From NCBI GenBank assembly GCA_905215145.1, contig CAJMOW010000093.1:1-5693 (forward strand): 5,693 nucleotides of DNA, read 5' to 3'. Below are positions 5,361-5,693 of this stretch, piece by piece. The stretch's first letter is position 1, and each line of letters begins with the position of its first letter. Origin of the DNA: an uncultured bacterium. Lineage in GTDB: Bacteria > Bacillota_I > Bacilli_A > RF39 > UBA660. The translations under genes were made by a program, and so were the position numbers. Under the pieces are notes generated by a model that saw only the letters and a program-made list of their open reading frames with translations, was not told the origin of the DNA and did not search any database.

Positions 5361-5693
5361 ATGAACGGTAAAGAATTTAAAGCAGCAGTACAGCTTTTGG
5401 TTAAAGAAAAAGGAATAAGTGAAGATGTTATATATGAAGCAATGCAATTAGCTCTAACATCTGCTTATAAAAAAAATTATCATTCTTTATCAAATGTTAG
5501 GGTAAATATTGATTCAGAGTCTGGCGATATACATGTATATTCTTTTAAAACAGTAGTTCCAGATAATTATGAAGAATTAGAAGAATGGGACTTATTAGAA
5601 GAGGAAGAAAATAGCGACGAAGAAAAAGAAGACGAAGAAAAAAAAGAACCATTTATATTTGATGAAAGAATTCATATTCCATTGGAAGAAGCA
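5361..5693 (+). CDS. nusA: Transcription termination/antitermination factor NusA, N-terminal part (cut by window end)
   Basis: NusA binds RNA polymerase and promotes pausing, intrinsic termination and antitermination. The 111 residues present cover most of the N-terminal polymerase-binding domain: KEKGISEDVIYEAMQLAL (15-32), SAYKKNY (34-40), NVRVNIDSESGDIHVY (45-60) and TVVP (64-67), all close to Bacillus NusA. Bacillus continues almost at once to a segment ending in IEEA, but here about 29 extra residues (68-96) intervene, 18 of them Asp or Glu, before FIFDERIHIPLEEA resumes the fold. The coding DNA there is a GAA/GAC-rich low-complexity stretch that stays in frame. The S1 and KH domains would lie beyond the window. 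The stop of rimP is 1 nt upstream, so the two genes are probably co-transcribed and coupled. Confidence 0.95.
   Translation, partial: MNGKEFKAAVQLLVKEKGISEDVIYEAMQLALTSAYKKNYHSLSNVRVNIDSESGDIHVYSFKTVVPDNYEELEEWDLLEEEENSDEEKEDEEKKEPFIFDERIHIPLEEA

Overview
The window comes from a very AT-rich bacterial chromosome, by eye well under one-third G+C. It looks like a low-GC Bacillota of the class Bacilli, possibly one of the uncultured gut lineages near the Erysipelotrichales or RF39. The evidence is the recU-ponA gene pair typical of Bacilli, the rimP-nusA pair, GGAGG/GGTGAT-type ribosome binding sites and A/T-ending codons. Tryptophan is read from TGG and all genes that end here stop with TAA, so there is no sign of the Mycoplasma code. 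A class A penicillin-binding protein shows that the cell makes peptidoglycan. The taxonomic placement is inference.

Layout from left to right. Positions 1-2931 (minus strand) hold recU followed by ponA, a bifunctional penicillin-binding protein whose C-terminus runs off the left edge. The two genes are 2 nt apart and probably share one promoter at about 2947-2974. Positions 2932-3061 are a divergent spacer leading into a possible 36-codon gene on the plus strand (3062-3172). A perfect 10-bp hairpin at 3167-3192 contains the stop codons of this small ORF and of the convergent gene, and probably ends transcription from both sides. Positions 3187-4973 (minus strand) hold a two-gene operon: a CPBP-family (CAAX protease-like) membrane protein, then a membrane-anchored YkuE/YaeI-type metallophosphoesterase, with a 1-nt stop/start overlap. 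Positions 4974-5110 are a second divergent spacer with back-to-back promoters and a strong leader hairpin. From 5111 to the right edge, rimP and the start of nusA lie on the plus strand.

The genes are largely housekeeping. RecU resolves Holliday junctions and PonA builds the wall; their linkage is conserved in Bacilli. The middle operon encodes two membrane-associated hydrolase-like proteins that plausibly act on the envelope, though their substrates cannot be read from the sequence. RimP and NusA belong to the ribosome-maturation/transcription operon.

I see no CRISPR array, insertion sequence, tRNA or rRNA, and no clearly new multi-gene system. The points most worth a second look are: RimP reduced to its N-terminal domain, an acidic insertion in the NusA N-terminal domain, an N-terminal two-helix extension and an E-to-D change at a catalytic motif of the penicillin-binding protein, the small ORF with its shared terminator, and the rimP leader hairpin.
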